Source of the DNA: CBDFLS01 sp965249185
GTDB taxonomy: Bacteria; Chloroflexota; Dehalococcoidia; Lucifugimonadales; Australimonadaceae
NCBI GenBank assembly: GCA_965249185.1
Contig: CBDFLS010000002.1
Span: 1,116,001-1,180,000 of the forward strand
Length of the DNA stretch: 64,000 nucleotides
Reading direction: 5' to 3'
How positions within the stretch are numbered: position 1 is the first letter of the stretch; every line of letters begins with the position of its first letter. Positions 31,649 to 40,238 of this stretch are shown here, piece by piece. Under the pieces are notes generated by a model. That model saw nothing but the letters and a program-made list of their open reading frames with translations, had not been told where the DNA came from and did no database searches. The translations under genes and the position numbers were made by a program.

Positions 31649-33004
31649 CTACCCTGGTGCTGGATGGAGCCCGGCGATACGCTCCAACACTTGCCGGAAT
31701 ACCTCCCGGGACACTGCCACCTCAGCAAGCTGAAACACCAACCTCCTGGCATGCCGCACCAGACGTCCACCCATCTTGATGAGCTTGGTCTGCACGCTTC
31801 GCAGTGACCAGTGTTTCACTGACTCTGGCAAAGTCAGCCTTCTCATGAAGTTGCCCAGGTTGTAGGCCAGCACAAACAGCCACAGCCTCACCTGGTTAGC
31901 AACGAACCTGTGACACGAGAGCCGCGTCCAGTTCAGGGCGTATTTACCTTCCTTGATCCACTGCTCGGCCGTGCCCCGCCCGTTGTAGAAGTGGGTTACG
32001 CCTGCCGGCGGTAGGTTGAGGTTGGTGACGACGAACCCGACCCTCGGGAATAGCTCACCCTGGCGCCACTCCACCTTGGCGACCACACGCCGGGGAATGT
32101 CCCAGCTCTGGGCCTGGTAAACGAAGTCGTGATACCGGACTACGGGCTTCCCTTCGACAGGCTCAGGGCAGGCTTTAGGCGGCCTGCCCACGGGCCGCTT
32201 CAGCAGGTGCCGGATGTTTCCTTGTAATACCTCGTTGGCCGGAAGCCGCATAGCGTAGCCAGTGTCCCTTGACTCCAGGTACTCGTACACCTCGGGCTTG
32301 GCAAAGGCAGCATCGGCCCGGAACAGCAGCCGGACTCCTTTCTCCTGGTATCGCTTCACGACTGGCTCCAGAACCTCCCGCCACCGCTCAGCGCTGTGGA
32401 CGTTGCCCGGGCGAAGCATTGCACCCTCGCAATCTCCGAAATGGTTGAACAGGAAGAGCGGGTGATAACATACGGACTCGAAGTGGCCGTTGTAGGCGAC
32501 TCCCTCTTGCTGCCCATGCACCGGGCTTTCAGAGCTGTCCATGTCTAGGATAACTCGCTGGTGAGATGTCTGGGCCATGGCCCTGTCCACCCACTCAACA
32601 TTCAGGCGCGCAAGCCCATCCAGGTTTTCCTCTTCGGTTAACACCTCAGTCTCAAATCGGCTCATAGTGTTGGTGCTGGCTGCCTGCTTATCAGTACCTT
32701 GCCACCCGACGATGACACGCATAGCCGGGTCTTGGGCAAGCCGTTCAGCGTCGTTGGTGTCCTCATAGCCAGCGAGACGGCTATACACCGATTGTCTGAG
32801 CAAGGGCAACAGCGGGTGTTGCACATTGCGGCCGGTGCGGCTTTCATGGATATAATCGTTGGCTGTCTCTGTGAGCCCCAGAGCGGCATCAAGCTCGCGG
32901 CATGCCAGGAGTCCGGCGTCCGAGGTGATGGTAGCGCCACGAAAATCCAGGCGGACTCTGCGGTCGAATTGGAGCTTCAAAGGGGTGTCGGAGCTTTCAC
33001 CCAT
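31649..33004 (-). CDS. IS1380-family transposase (intact copy)
   Basis: 451 residues, the usual size for the family. DDE acids: ILDMDSSESPVHG (Asp), LLFRADAAFAKPEVYEY (Asp), and the Glu-bearing AEQWIKEGKYALNWTRLSC, followed by NQVRLWLFVLAYNLGNFMRR. The C-terminal tail (SVKHWSLRSVQTKLIKMGGR, then RLVFQLAEVAVSREVF) is present here and lost in the other copy. This is the only IS in the window with intact transposase and both ends, so it is the best candidate for an active element. The CPEPVEG-coding repeat lies at 32150-32168. Confidence 0.93.
   Translation of the reverse strand: MGESSDTPLKLQFDRRVRLDFRGATITSDAGLLACRELDAALGLTETANDYIHESRTGRNVQHPLLPLLRQSVYSRLAGYEDTNDAERLAQDPAMRVIVGWQGTDKQAASTNTMSRFETEVLTEEENLDGLARLNVEWVDRAMAQTSHQRVILDMDSSESPVHGQQEGVAYNGHFESVCYHPLFLFNHFGDCEGAMLRPGNVHSAERWREVLEPVVKRYQEKGVRLLFRADAAFAKPEVYEYLESRDTGYAMRLPANEVLQGNIRHLLKRPVGRPPKACPEPVEGKPVVRYHDFVYQAQSWDIPRRVVAKVEWRQGELFPRVGFVVTNLNLPPAGVTHFYNGRGTAEQWIKEGKYALNWTRLSCHRFVANQVRLWLFVLAYNLGNFMRRLTLPESVKHWSLRSVQTKLIKMGGRLVRHARRLVFQLAEVAVSREVFRQVLERIAGLHPAPG
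32150..32168 (-). repeat. Short dispersed repeat in the IS1380 transposase gene (second copy)
   Basis: The complement CCCTTCGACAGGCTCAGGG of the 19-mer at 13776-13794. Both transposase copies carry it in the same frame, so it predates their separation. Confidence 0.55.
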
Positions 33005-33161
33005 TGGGTGCCTCCAGCGAGATTGCGGTATCCAGAACTAGACCCGCTAGCTCGGCCAGTCTAGCACCCACACTGCCCATAATGCCCAGGTAGGCGGCTC
33101 AAATAGGCAGCACTCTTACCGGATTACGACGCACCCACGCGGCTGATCTGGGAAATGTGGG

Positions 33162-33407
33162 ATCAATTGGTACAGAAATCTTGACCGAAACTGGCGCTTA
33201 TTGGCGGATGTGAACCCAATCATCCAACAGCCCACACTCATGATCTATGGCGACCGGGATACGGTCCCGAAGTCTGAAAAACTAGCAGATTTCGTGCCCA
33301 ATGTGGAAGTGGTCAGTCTGGACTGCGGTCATTGGATCCAGCAAGAAAAGCCGGAAGAAACAAACCAAACGATATTGAACTGGCTGGAACAGCACGGTAC
33401 CACCTAG
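33162..33407 (+). pseudogene. C-terminal fragment of an alpha/beta hydrolase (epoxide hydrolase type)
   Basis: The open frame begins at the end of the IS1380-type element and reads NWYRNLDRNWRLLAD, then PTLMIYGDRDTVPKSEKLAD, then VVSLDCGHWIQQEKPEETNQ. The last two catalytic residues of the fold are there (Asp in GDRD, His in CGHW); the nucleophile elbow and lid are missing. No part of the missing 5' half was found on the other side of the IS at 31260-31397, so the insertion was accompanied or followed by deletion. Confidence 0.75.
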
Positions 33408-33452
33408 TCCCAAGAGCGAAGTGGCCATCCCGCTCGCCACGGGAGACACAAC

Positions 33453-34058
33453 ATGACCCCTGCGCAACCCCGATTGTCGGCGTCCGACCACCCCGCCACG
33501 TGGAGGTTCGACTATCCGATCTACCACGTCGAGACCCGCCCGCAATGGCGATCGTGGCTCAAGCACAACCACACGTCGACCCGCGGCGTGTGGTTGTGCT
33601 CCTGGCGCACCGGCACCGGCCGACCAAGGTGCCCCTACCCCGAAGTCGTCGAAGAAGCGATCTGCTTCGGGTGGATCGATTCGACCGCCACCCACCTCGA
33701 CGACCACCGTGGCCTGCAATTGATCACCCCCCGCAAAGCCAAGAGCTCCTGGAGCCGACTCAACCGCCAACGCGCCGCCGACATGGAAAGGCGCGGCCTC
33801 ATGACCGACGCCGGACGAGCTGCGATCGACGCGGCGAAGACGAACGGATTGTGGACCATCTCCGACCAAGTCGAAGACCTCGAAGAACCCGCCGACCTCA
33901 CCACAGCACTCGACCGAAACGCGCAGGCACGAGCCAACTGGGACAACTTCCCTCCAAGCGCTCGCAAACAGATGCTCTGGTGGATCATCAGCGCCAACCG
34001 CGACACCACCCGCGCCAACCGAATCACCCGCGTCGTAGCCGACGCGACGCATCGATAG
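33453..34058 (+). CDS. YdeI/OmpD-associated family protein
   Basis: 201 residues with the family hallmarks EEAICFGWIDSTATHLDD, TPRKAKSSWSRLNRQRAADM and GLMTDAGRAAIDAAK. Members are small cytoplasmic proteins of unclear function; YdeI has been linked to resistance to cationic peptides and bacteriocins. The start ATG 33453 follows GGGAGACACAAC. Codon use looks different from neighbouring genes (many CGA Arg and GACCACC runs), which together with flanking IS debris suggests transfer, perhaps from an actinobacterium. Confidence 0.75.
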   Translation: MTPAQPRLSASDHPATWRFDYPIYHVETRPQWRSWLKHNHTSTRGVWLCSWRTGTGRPRCPYPEVVEEAICFGWIDSTATHLDDHRGLQLITPRKAKSSWSRLNRQRAADMERRGLMTDAGRAAIDAAKTNGLWTISDQVEDLEEPADLTTALDRNAQARANWDNFPPSARKQMLWWIISANRDTTRANRITRVVADATHR

Positions 34059-34663
34059 GCGCCAACCGCCTTCCGAGCCGTTCCCAGCGGTCCTCGGCTC
34101 GGGTTGATCCGCGCTGTTCGTTCGTCATCGGAGGTACAAAAAAAGTCCCTCGCTTCTCGCGAGGGGCTGAATCGCCGAAAGAACCGCCCGTCCAGAAACC
34201 CTTGGGCCCCGCGGACGGAATGGAGGGATTGATCCCACCTCCTGCAACACCGGTCGTCGTCACCTCCGTGCCGGAGCCGCAGCTCCAAGTTCGAGGCCCG
34301 CCGTTGTTGGTTTCGACAGGCTCTAGCGAGTGGCTCCAAAGCCCGCAAGTCCTGACGGAGTCGCCTTGGGATATTCCTCGCCTAGGAGGGGTTTCGCGCG
34401 AGTCAGGGCGGTCACAATGAGAAGCATTCCGACGATCCACCTGAGGCTCGCCTGAATGATGAGCCCGAGACGCGGCATTGCAGCCAGAGTCGGTCAGGCC
34501 ATGGTGAACACGGACGCCCGAAGGTTCAAGCCAGGTCGGGAGGAAGGTCTCGCCGCGTGTTCATGGTGGAGATGCGGGAGAGCCTATCTCCTCGTCCCCG
34601 TCCGATGGCTGCGCTCCGGGCGATTCGAGGCCCCGCACGTGGGCGCCACGATCTGACCGGGGC
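34059..34663. other. Intergenic, one terminator-like hairpin, no gene recognised
   Basis: Several overlapping frames exist on both strands but none shows a family match or ribosome site. The minus strand carries a terminator-like hairpin at 34135-34161. A 12-base match to the dispersed repeat (TTCGACAGGCTC) is at 34312-34323. Confidence 0.5.
34135..34161 (-). terminator. Intrinsic terminator, minus strand
   Basis: On the minus strand CCCTCGC pairs with GCGAGGG around GAGAA, then AC and a run of seven T residues. It points away from the ABC transporter genes and would stop transcription running from them before the opposing YdeI-like gene. No other minus-strand gene ends nearby. Confidence 0.65.
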
Positions 34664-35470
34664 CTAGCGGACGATATCGCGGCGCTGGAATGCCACCACC
34701 GCCAAGGCCATGGCGACGGCGGCCACGCCGAGCAGCACCCCCAGGTCGCGCCAGGGCATCCCTCCACCCTGAGCGACGGCCAGCGGATCGTAGTAGTGGA
34801 AGAGCGAGAGGGGCCCGAGCGGTTTCGCGGGGCTCCACAGGGTCGTCAAAAAGTCCAGGAAGAACATCACCACCGCTATCCCCGCGGCCACGCTGATGGT
34901 ATGGCCGCCTTCGCTGCTGAGCGCGGAGATGAGGAGCGAATAGCCCCCGATGGCCAGGGCCAGGGCCAGGGCGTTGACCTGCACCCGCAGCAACACCGTC
35001 ATCTGCACCTGATCGGTGATGCCGGCGACCAGCGTGCCTACCCACGTGCCCATCCAGGCGGCCGCCAGCAGCACCAGCAGTCCAGCCAGCATGGCCGCGC
35101 CCTTGGCCGTGAGGAGCCGCCACCGGGCCAGAGGAGCGCCCAGCAGGAGCAGAATGGTGCCCCGCTCCACCTCCCGTGCCACCGCGCCGCTGGACGCGGC
35201 GATGGCGAAGCCCGCCAGCACCACCATATATACTGGGTGGCGGTACTGGGCCCCCAGGTAACCGTTGGCGGACGTCGCGAACTCGCCCTGGGCCTTCAGG
35301 AGTCCCCGGATGCCCTCGGGCAGAAACTCCAGCAGCTCCTGGATCGCCTCCACGCCGCCGAACGCCTGAAAGATATAGACGATCAGCAGCATCAACCCAA
35401 AGAGACCCAGGCCCACCAGCGCCAGGGCCGTCCGGTAGCCGCGGAGCGTGTGGCGGAAGATGCTAATCAC
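34664..35470 (-). CDS. ABC-2 type transporter permease
   Basis: 268 residues, six membrane helices in the ABC-2 pattern: one near residue 20, a pair near 75-100 after the QYRHPVYMVVLAGFAIA segment, and four more to the end. The region SGAVAREVERGTILLLLGAP is the usual cytoplasmic EG-type coupling loop. GTG 35470 is chosen because it overlaps the end of the ATPase gene by eight bases (translational coupling). With its partner it forms an exporter; the substrate (drug, lipid or natural product) is not readable from the sequence. Confidence 0.85.
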   Translation of the reverse strand: MISIFRHTLRGYRTALALVGLGLFGLMLLIVYIFQAFGGVEAIQELLEFLPEGIRGLLKAQGEFATSANGYLGAQYRHPVYMVVLAGFAIAASSGAVAREVERGTILLLLGAPLARWRLLTAKGAAMLAGLLVLLAAAWMGTWVGTLVAGITDQVQMTVLLRVQVNALALALAIGGYSLLISALSSEGGHTISVAAGIAVVMFFLDFLTTLWSPAKPLGPLSLFHYYDPLAVAQGGGMPWRDLGVLLGVAAVAMALAVVAFQRRDIVR

Positions 35471-36386
35471 CGGGCGTCGTCTCCCCTCGGTAATAGTCCA
35501 TGAACAGCTCCTCCAGGCTGGGGCGCTCGAACACCATGTCCTCCAGATCGTGGGAGGCCAGCTCGCGCAGCAGCGGATTGATGTCATCGGAGACCGTCAG
35601 CCGCAGCCAGCTTCCCTCGCGGGCCGCCACCTCCACTCCGGGCACCCGCAGCGCATCGGGAGGAGGCCCGCGAAACTCCACCCACATGGTCCGGCTCCGC
35701 CCCCGGCGCAGCTCCTCCATCAGACCGGCCCTAGCCAGCCGGCCATCGCGGATGATGGCCACCCGGTCGCACAGCTCCTCCACCTCGGAGAGCACATGGG
35801 ACGACATGAAGACGGTCCCACCCTTGTCTTGGAACTCGCGCATGAGCGAAAAGAACGCCTGCTGCATCAGTGGGTCCAGCCCCTCCGTGGGCTCGTCCAT
35901 AATCAGCAGGTCCGGCTGGTGCTGCATGGCCTGGACCAGGGCCACCTTCCGTTTCATACCCTGGGAGTAGGCCTTCATCTTCCGTCCCAGATCGGCGTGG
36001 GAGAGCCGGAGGCGCTCGGCCGTCTCCCGCTGCATGGGTGGGCGCCGGTGCCCCTGGAGCACGCCAAGATAGTCCAGGAACTCCTGGCCGGTGAGCCCGC
36101 CGTAAACGCCCGCCTCCGCCGGCACGAACCCGACACGCCGCTTCACTTCCACCGAGTCCCGCCACGCATCCAGGCCAAAGATGCGGGCCGTCCCGCCGTC
36201 GGCGCGGATGAATCCGGTGAGCACACGGATAGTCGTCGTTTTCCCGGCGCCGTTGGGGCCCAGGAAGCCGAAGAGCTGGCCGGGGGCCACGGTCAGGTCA
36301 ACGCCTCGGAGGGCCTGGACCCGTCCGTAGGCCTTGGTGAGCCCTTCGACCAGAATGGCGGGGGCGTCAGCCGGCGTTTCCATCAC
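35463..36386 (-). CDS. ABC transporter ATP-binding protein (ABC-2 exporter)
   Basis: 307 residues. Walker A GPNGAGKTT, signature YSQGMKRKV, Walker B LLIMDEPTEGLD and H-loop MSSHVLSEVEE. A C-terminal domain of about 80 residues (WVEFRGPPPDALRVPGVEV onward) is typical of the CcmA/NatA-like subfamily. The start (GTG 36386 or ATG 36383) lies within the last codons of recF, and the stop overlaps the permease start, so recF, ATPase and permease are translationally coupled. Confidence 0.92.
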   Translation of the reverse strand: MMETPADAPAILVEGLTKAYGRVQALRGVDLTVAPGQLFGFLGPNGAGKTTTIRVLTGFIRADGGTARIFGLDAWRDSVEVKRRVGFVPAEAGVYGGLTGQEFLDYLGVLQGHRRPPMQRETAERLRLSHADLGRKMKAYSQGMKRKVALVQAMQHQPDLLIMDEPTEGLDPLMQQAFFSLMREFQDKGGTVFMSSHVLSEVEELCDRVAIIRDGRLARAGLMEELRRGRSRTMWVEFRGPPPDALRVPGVEVAAREGSWLRLTVSDDINPLLRELASHDLEDMVFERPSLEELFMDYYRGETTPGD

Positions 36387-37554
36387 CCTCCATGCGCTCA
36401 GCGTGCCGCGCGGTCACCTGCCCCTCCACGACGTGGAAGAGGTGGACTAGGACTCCGTCCAGCGGGGACACCAACTCCGCGTCAGTCGTGGTGACCAGCG
36501 TTTGGGGATACCGGCAGGCCTCCTCCAGCACCAGCAGCCGGCGGCGCTCGTCCAGTTCCGAGAGCACATCGTCCAGGAGCAACAGGGGCGCTTCACCCCG
36601 GCGGTCCTCGAGGAACCGCGCCTCCGCCAGCCGCAGGGCCAGGGCCGCCAGCCGCGCCTGGCCCCGCGACGCGTACCTCGCCATCTCCGTGCCATCGCCC
36701 AGCAGACGCAGGTCGTCGCGGTGGGGGCCCACCACCGTCATGGCCAGGGCCCGCTCACGCTCCCGGGACCGCTTCAAGGCCAGGTGCATGGCCGTCTTTA
36801 CGGCCTCCAAGTCCACCTCGCCCTCCAGGGGGACAGTTCCCTCGTACTCCACGGAGAAACGACGGCCCGCGCCGGCCAGCCGTCCATAGGCGTCCTGGGC
36901 AAGGGGCATCAGGGACTTTAGGGCCTGGTGGCGGGCCTCCAGGACCACGGAGCCCTCGGCGCACAGCGCCTGGTCCCAGAATAGCATCTCATCATCGCCG
37001 GCACGCCCCTCCCGCAGGGTCCGAAGCAGATGGTTTCGCTGGGTCACCACGCGCTGGTACCGCTGGAGTGCGTGGAGATAGGGGCCCCGCACCTGAGAGA
37101 GCAACACATCCAGATACCGCCGGCGGCCTTGGGGCGGCCCGGAGACCAGGTCGATATCCGTGGTGGAGAAGAGCACGGCATTGAGCAGGCCCACCAGGTC
37201 CGACACCCTGCGGGGCGCCCCATTCACCCGGACCCGCTTGCGGACTGCCGCACCTCCCGCCATGCCATCGGCCGGGCACTCCAGGCCAAGCCGCAGGTCC
37301 AGCTCCTCTTCTCCTTCCCACACATGTCCCCTGACCAGGGCGGAGCCACCCTCCCGCGCCACCTCCCACGAGACCAGGTCCCGCTCCGACACCGCCCGGT
37401 GGGACCTGGCGATGGACAGGAGGTAGATAGCCTCCAGCAGATTGCTCTTCCCCTGGCCGTTGTCGCCATGGAGCACGGTCAGCCCTTCGGGCAGAGCCAG
37501 CTCTAGCTGGCGGAAGTTGCGGTAGTTGGTGAGTGTGAGAGTGGCCAGGTGCAT
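36367..37554 (-). CDS. recF: DNA replication and repair protein RecF
   Basis: 395 residues, SMC-like ATPase that loads RecA at gaps with RecO and RecR. Walker A is GDNGQGKSN, the conserved N-terminus LTNYRNF, the signature region ASRGQARLAALALRLAEA and Walker B LLLLDDVLSELDERRR. Length is normal. Instead of the usual dnaN-recF-gyrB context it heads a three-gene set with an ABC exporter. Its start lies nine bases from an 18-bp tandem array, and only a weak ribosome site (GGGA) is present. Confidence 0.95.
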   Translation of the reverse strand: MHLATLTLTNYRNFRQLELALPEGLTVLHGDNGQGKSNLLEAIYLLSIARSHRAVSERDLVSWEVAREGGSALVRGHVWEGEEELDLRLGLECPADGMAGGAAVRKRVRVNGAPRRVSDLVGLLNAVLFSTTDIDLVSGPPQGRRRYLDVLLSQVRGPYLHALQRYQRVVTQRNHLLRTLREGRAGDDEMLFWDQALCAEGSVVLEARHQALKSLMPLAQDAYGRLAGAGRRFSVEYEGTVPLEGEVDLEAVKTAMHLALKRSRERERALAMTVVGPHRDDLRLLGDGTEMARYASRGQARLAALALRLAEARFLEDRRGEAPLLLLDDVLSELDERRRLLVLEEACRYPQTLVTTTDAELVSPLDGVLVHLFHVVEGQVTARHAERMEGDGNAG

Positions 37555-37562
37555 GCGTATCC

Positions 37563-37706
37563 CAAGCGCGTCGGGCGTCCTAAGGGCGTCGGGCGCCCTA
37601 ATGCATCAGGTGTCCCCAAGGGCGTCGGGCGCCCCAAGCGCGTCGGACGCCCAGGTGCATCAGGCGTCCCCAAGAGCATCTGGCGCCCAGATGCATCAGG
37701 CGTCAT
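37563..37706. repeat. Eight tandem 18-bp units with higher-order pattern upstream of recF
   Basis: The stretch divides without remainder into eight 18-bp units. Two unit types occur: A, like CAAGGGCGTCGGGCGCCC, and B, like AGGTGCATCAGGCGTCCC. The order is A-A-B, A-A-B, A-B. The array fills the probable promoter and 5' leader of recF. It is open in several frames (as a hexapeptide repeat on the plus strand), but no start signal supports translation. Confidence 0.85.
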
Positions 37707-37927
37707 TGTATCGGAGGCCTCTTTCCCACGCGACCCGCGCCCACAAGGGTTGCTTCCGCGAAGGGCATTGATTGATACTGATGGCCATCTTTGGCCCGTC
37801 CAGGTGGCAGGCCTCGTCTGCCGTCGACATGCTCAAGCGTATACTCGCGCCCATGCCTGCCCGCGGCGAGGGCGCCGGAGCACCCGGTCCGAGAGCGTCC
37901 TAAGCTTGATGAGCGAGGAGCACCAAC
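37707..37927. other. Intergenic between recF array and lipoprotein gene
   Basis: Divergent promoter region for recF (minus) and the lipoprotein gene (plus). No confident promoter boxes were found. GAGGAG precedes the lipoprotein start. Confidence 0.4.
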
Positions 37928-38788
37928 ATGAGGAAGAGCGTGGAGAGTAGGAGGCGGGCGGTAGCGGCGGGCTGCCTCCTGGCGCTGGCGCTCATGCTGC
38001 TGCTGGCGGCTTGCGGCTCCTCGGGCACCCCCGCCCCAACGGCCACCCCCACCCTCCAGCCTCAGCTTTCCATAAGCACAGGGAGCACGGCGCAGGATAT
38101 CCTTAACCAATTCCAGAGCAGCGAGCGGGAGTGCATGCGTGAGTCGCTGGGCGACGGCGCCTACGATGAGTTCCTGAAGACATCCTTCGCCACCATATCG
38201 TCTCCCGCCCAGATCGACGCCTTCTTCTCGTGCATAGGCCCAGAGTCCGCAACGCGATTCTACCTGGCGGACGTAGCTACCGGAGTGGGCGGGCGGCTGA
38301 GCAACGAGACCTTCGTCTGCATGAGCGGCGTGCTGGCCGGCTACGATGTCCTTGGCGTCCTGAGCGGGACGACCCAGCCGGACATCACCATGTTTTTGGG
38401 CACGCTGCTTTGCTTCAACGACGAAGAGGCGGTCAAACTAGGCGTGACCAGCTTCCCTGCGCCCACCGAGCGGGGAGAGGTCTCCCTGGAGCAGATGCGG
38501 TGCGTCGCCGACGAGGTGGGCATCGAAGCGACGGTTGGCGTCTTGCTGGCTGCTCCTGGAAGCGTCGCGCTCCCCCCTGAGGTCCGTTCGGTCGTCGAGG
38601 GCTGCGGCGTAAGGCTGCTCGCCGCCGGCCGGGGCACCGGCTTCTCACTCACCGGCGAGCAGTTCCAATGCCTCACGGCCGCCCTCGACCCCTCCACACT
38701 TATCGAGCTCCAGTCCGGCGCCCGGGTGCCGACCGCCGGGGAGCTGGCGATCATCCAGGCGTGTGAGGTACAGCTCGGCGGCCCGTAA
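37928..38788 (+). CDS. Cys-rich lipoprotein of unknown function
   Basis: 286 residues. The signal peptide has a Leu-rich core and a lipobox LLAAC (Cys about residue 29), followed by a Ser/Thr/Pro-rich spacer. The mature domain contains several related helical segments, each with a Cys (SSERECMRESLGD; IDAFFSCIGPES; NETFVCMSGVLAGY; LEQMRCVADEVG; GEQFQCLTAALD; IQACEVQL). This suggests an internally repeated, disulphide-linked all-helical domain. No enzymatic motif was seen. GAGGAGCACCAAC precedes the ATG. Confidence 0.75.
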   Translation: MRKSVESRRRAVAAGCLLALALMLLLAACGSSGTPAPTATPTLQPQLSISTGSTAQDILNQFQSSERECMRESLGDGAYDEFLKTSFATISSPAQIDAFFSCIGPESATRFYLADVATGVGGRLSNETFVCMSGVLAGYDVLGVLSGTTQPDITMFLGTLLCFNDEEAVKLGVTSFPAPTERGEVSLEQMRCVADEVGIEATVGVLLAAPGSVALPPEVRSVVEGCGVRLLAAGRGTGFSLTGEQFQCLTAALDPSTLIELQSGARVPTAGELAIIQACEVQLGGP

Positions 38789-38898
38789 TGCTCAGCGACC
38801 CCCCAGTCGCCCAATCGACGCACATCCTGTTGGGAAACCCCTCGCGGTTGCCCCGCCGTGCAGTCCATGCGGCGCCACGCGGGGCCGACTGGCGTGCC

Positions 38899-38928
38899 TT
38901 GACATCCCCGCCAGCTTCCAGGTAGCAT
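38899..38928 (+). promoter_or_regulatory. Promoter of the SAM-cycle operon
   Basis: TTGACA (38899-38904) and TAGCAT (38923-38928) with 18 bases between. Transcription would begin shortly before the riboswitch at 38956. Confidence 0.6.
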
Positions 38929-38955
38929 TTCCCCGCCCTTACAACCGAATACCAT

Positions 38956-39093
38956 ACTCTTATCCAGAGTGGCAGAGGGACCGGCCCGAAGAAGCCCGGC
39001 AACCGGTTGGGCGTGAGGCGCAAAGACGCTCGTCCGCCCAATATCGGTGCCAACTCCGGTGGGTCGAACACCATCGACCAGGAAGATGAGAGT
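38956..39093 (+). promoter_or_regulatory. SAM-I (S-box) riboswitch
   Basis: The P1 helix pairs ACTCTTATC (38956-38964) with GATGAGAGT (39085-39093). Inside are the S-box core elements: CCAGAGTGGCAGAGGGA, GCCCGAAGAAGCCCGGCAACC, and GGTGCCAACTCC later in the motif. This RNA binds S-adenosylmethionine and, when bound, favours the terminator that follows. It would switch off the operon when SAM is plentiful. Confidence 0.96.
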
Positions 39094-39105
39094 GGGCGTA
39101 ACCGT

Positions 39106-39139
39106 CGACTTCTCTGCTTCCAGAGAAGTCGTTTTATTT
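39106..39139 (+). terminator. Riboswitch-controlled terminator
   Basis: A perfect 10-bp stem, CGACTTCTCT (39106-39115) with AGAGAAGTCG (39122-39131), followed by TTTTATTT. It lies 13 bases after the riboswitch and 40 bases before mtnA. Its 5' arm can compete with the 3' strand of P1 region, the usual expression platform. Confidence 0.92.
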
Positions 39140-39179
39140 GTAATGGGAGCCGGCCCGGCGGGCCAAGAAAGCGAAACGC

Positions 39180-40238
39180 ATGACGGAGATCGAGCCGATA
39201 CGCTGGCAGGACGACCACCTGGTGCTGCTCGACCAGACGCTGCTCCCCCAGCGGCAAGAGTGGCGCGCCATCCGCACCTATCAGGAGTCGATCGAGGCGA
39301 TCCAGCGGATGCGCGTGCGGGGCGCGCCGGCCATCGGCGTCACAGCCGCCTACGCCCTGGCGCTGGCCAGCCGGCAAGTGGATGAGGCCTCCATGCCCGC
39401 CTTTCTCGAGCGCCTGCAGGCCATGGGCCAGGAGCTCTCCGCCGCACGGCCCACTGCGGTCAATCTGCGCTGGGCCGTGTCCCGGGGCCTGGATGCGGCC
39501 CGCCGCTGCGGGAGCCCCGCCGAGGCCCACCAGGAGCTGCTGACGGCGGCCAAGCGTGTCCACCAGGAGGATGTCGCCGCAAACCGGGCCATGGGCCGCC
39601 ACGGGGCGGAGCTGGTCCCCGAGGGCGGCGGCGTGCTCACCCACTGCAACACCGGCGCCCTGGCCACCGCTGGCTACGGCACGGCCCTCGGGGTAATCCG
39701 GGCCGCCTGGGAGCAGGGGAAGCGCTTCCAGGTGTTCTGCACGGAGACCAGGCCCTGGCTTCAGGGCGCCCGGCTCACCGCCTGGGAGCTCCTACAGCTA
39801 GGCATCCCGGCCAGCCTGATAGTGGACTCCGCTGCCGGCTCGCTGATGCGCCAGGGCGAGGTCCAGACCGTCATCGTCGGCGCCGACCGGATCGTCGCCA
39901 ACGGAGACGTGGCCAACAAGATCGGCACCTACAGCCTAGCGGTGCTGGCCCAGGAGCACGGTGTCCACTTCTACGTGGCCGCCCCCACCAGCACCGTGGA
40001 CCTCTCCATCGCATCGGGCCAGGAGGTCACGGTGGAGGAGCGGCCAGCGGAGGAGGTGACCCACTGGGCAGGCGTGCCCACGGCGCCGGAGGGGATAGGC
40101 GTGCGCAACCCTGCCTTCGACATTACCCCGGGCCGGTACATCAGCGCCATCGTCACCGAGCGCAGCGTGGTGCGTCCGCCCTACGAGCAAGGGCTGAGGG
40201 CGCAGCTCGCCCGGCCCGCCCCGGAGGCGGTCGCATGA
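39180..40238 (+). CDS. mtnA: S-methyl-5-thioribose-1-phosphate isomerase
   Basis: Converts methylthioribose-1-phosphate to methylthioribulose-1-phosphate in methionine salvage. 352 residues, normal length. Visible are MRVRGAPAIGVTAAYALAL, the catalytic Cys in LTHCNTGALATAGYGTALG, and the catalytic Asp in VIVGADRIVANGDVANKIGT. First gene after the riboswitch. Its TGA overlaps the mtnP start (ATGA). No mtnB, mtnC or mtnD lies in the window, so later salvage steps must be elsewhere or absent. Confidence 0.95.
   Translation: MTEIEPIRWQDDHLVLLDQTLLPQRQEWRAIRTYQESIEAIQRMRVRGAPAIGVTAAYALALASRQVDEASMPAFLERLQAMGQELSAARPTAVNLRWAVSRGLDAARRCGSPAEAHQELLTAAKRVHQEDVAANRAMGRHGAELVPEGGGVLTHCNTGALATAGYGTALGVIRAAWEQGKRFQVFCTETRPWLQGARLTAWELLQLGIPASLIVDSAAGSLMRQGEVQTVIVGADRIVANGDVANKIGTYSLAVLAQEHGVHFYVAAPTSTVDLSIASGQEVTVEERPAEEVTHWAGVPTAPEGIGVRNPAFDITPGRYISAIVTERSVVRPPYEQGLRAQLARPAPEAVA

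Larger units (their letters stand above)
31398..33161 (-). mobile_element. IS1380-type element, copy B (1,764 bp, intact)
   Basis: Same length and same 18-bp ends as the copy at 12783-14546. Flanking pentamers are TTCAA (31393-31397) and ATCAA (33162-33166), four of five matching, so the target duplication is imperfect or has mutated. On the right it cuts into an epoxide-hydrolase-like gene. Confidence 0.92.

Noticed and set aside
34312..34323. Twelve-base match to the dispersed repeat (TTCGACAGGCTC)
   Set aside because: It lacks the other half of the motif and could be chance.
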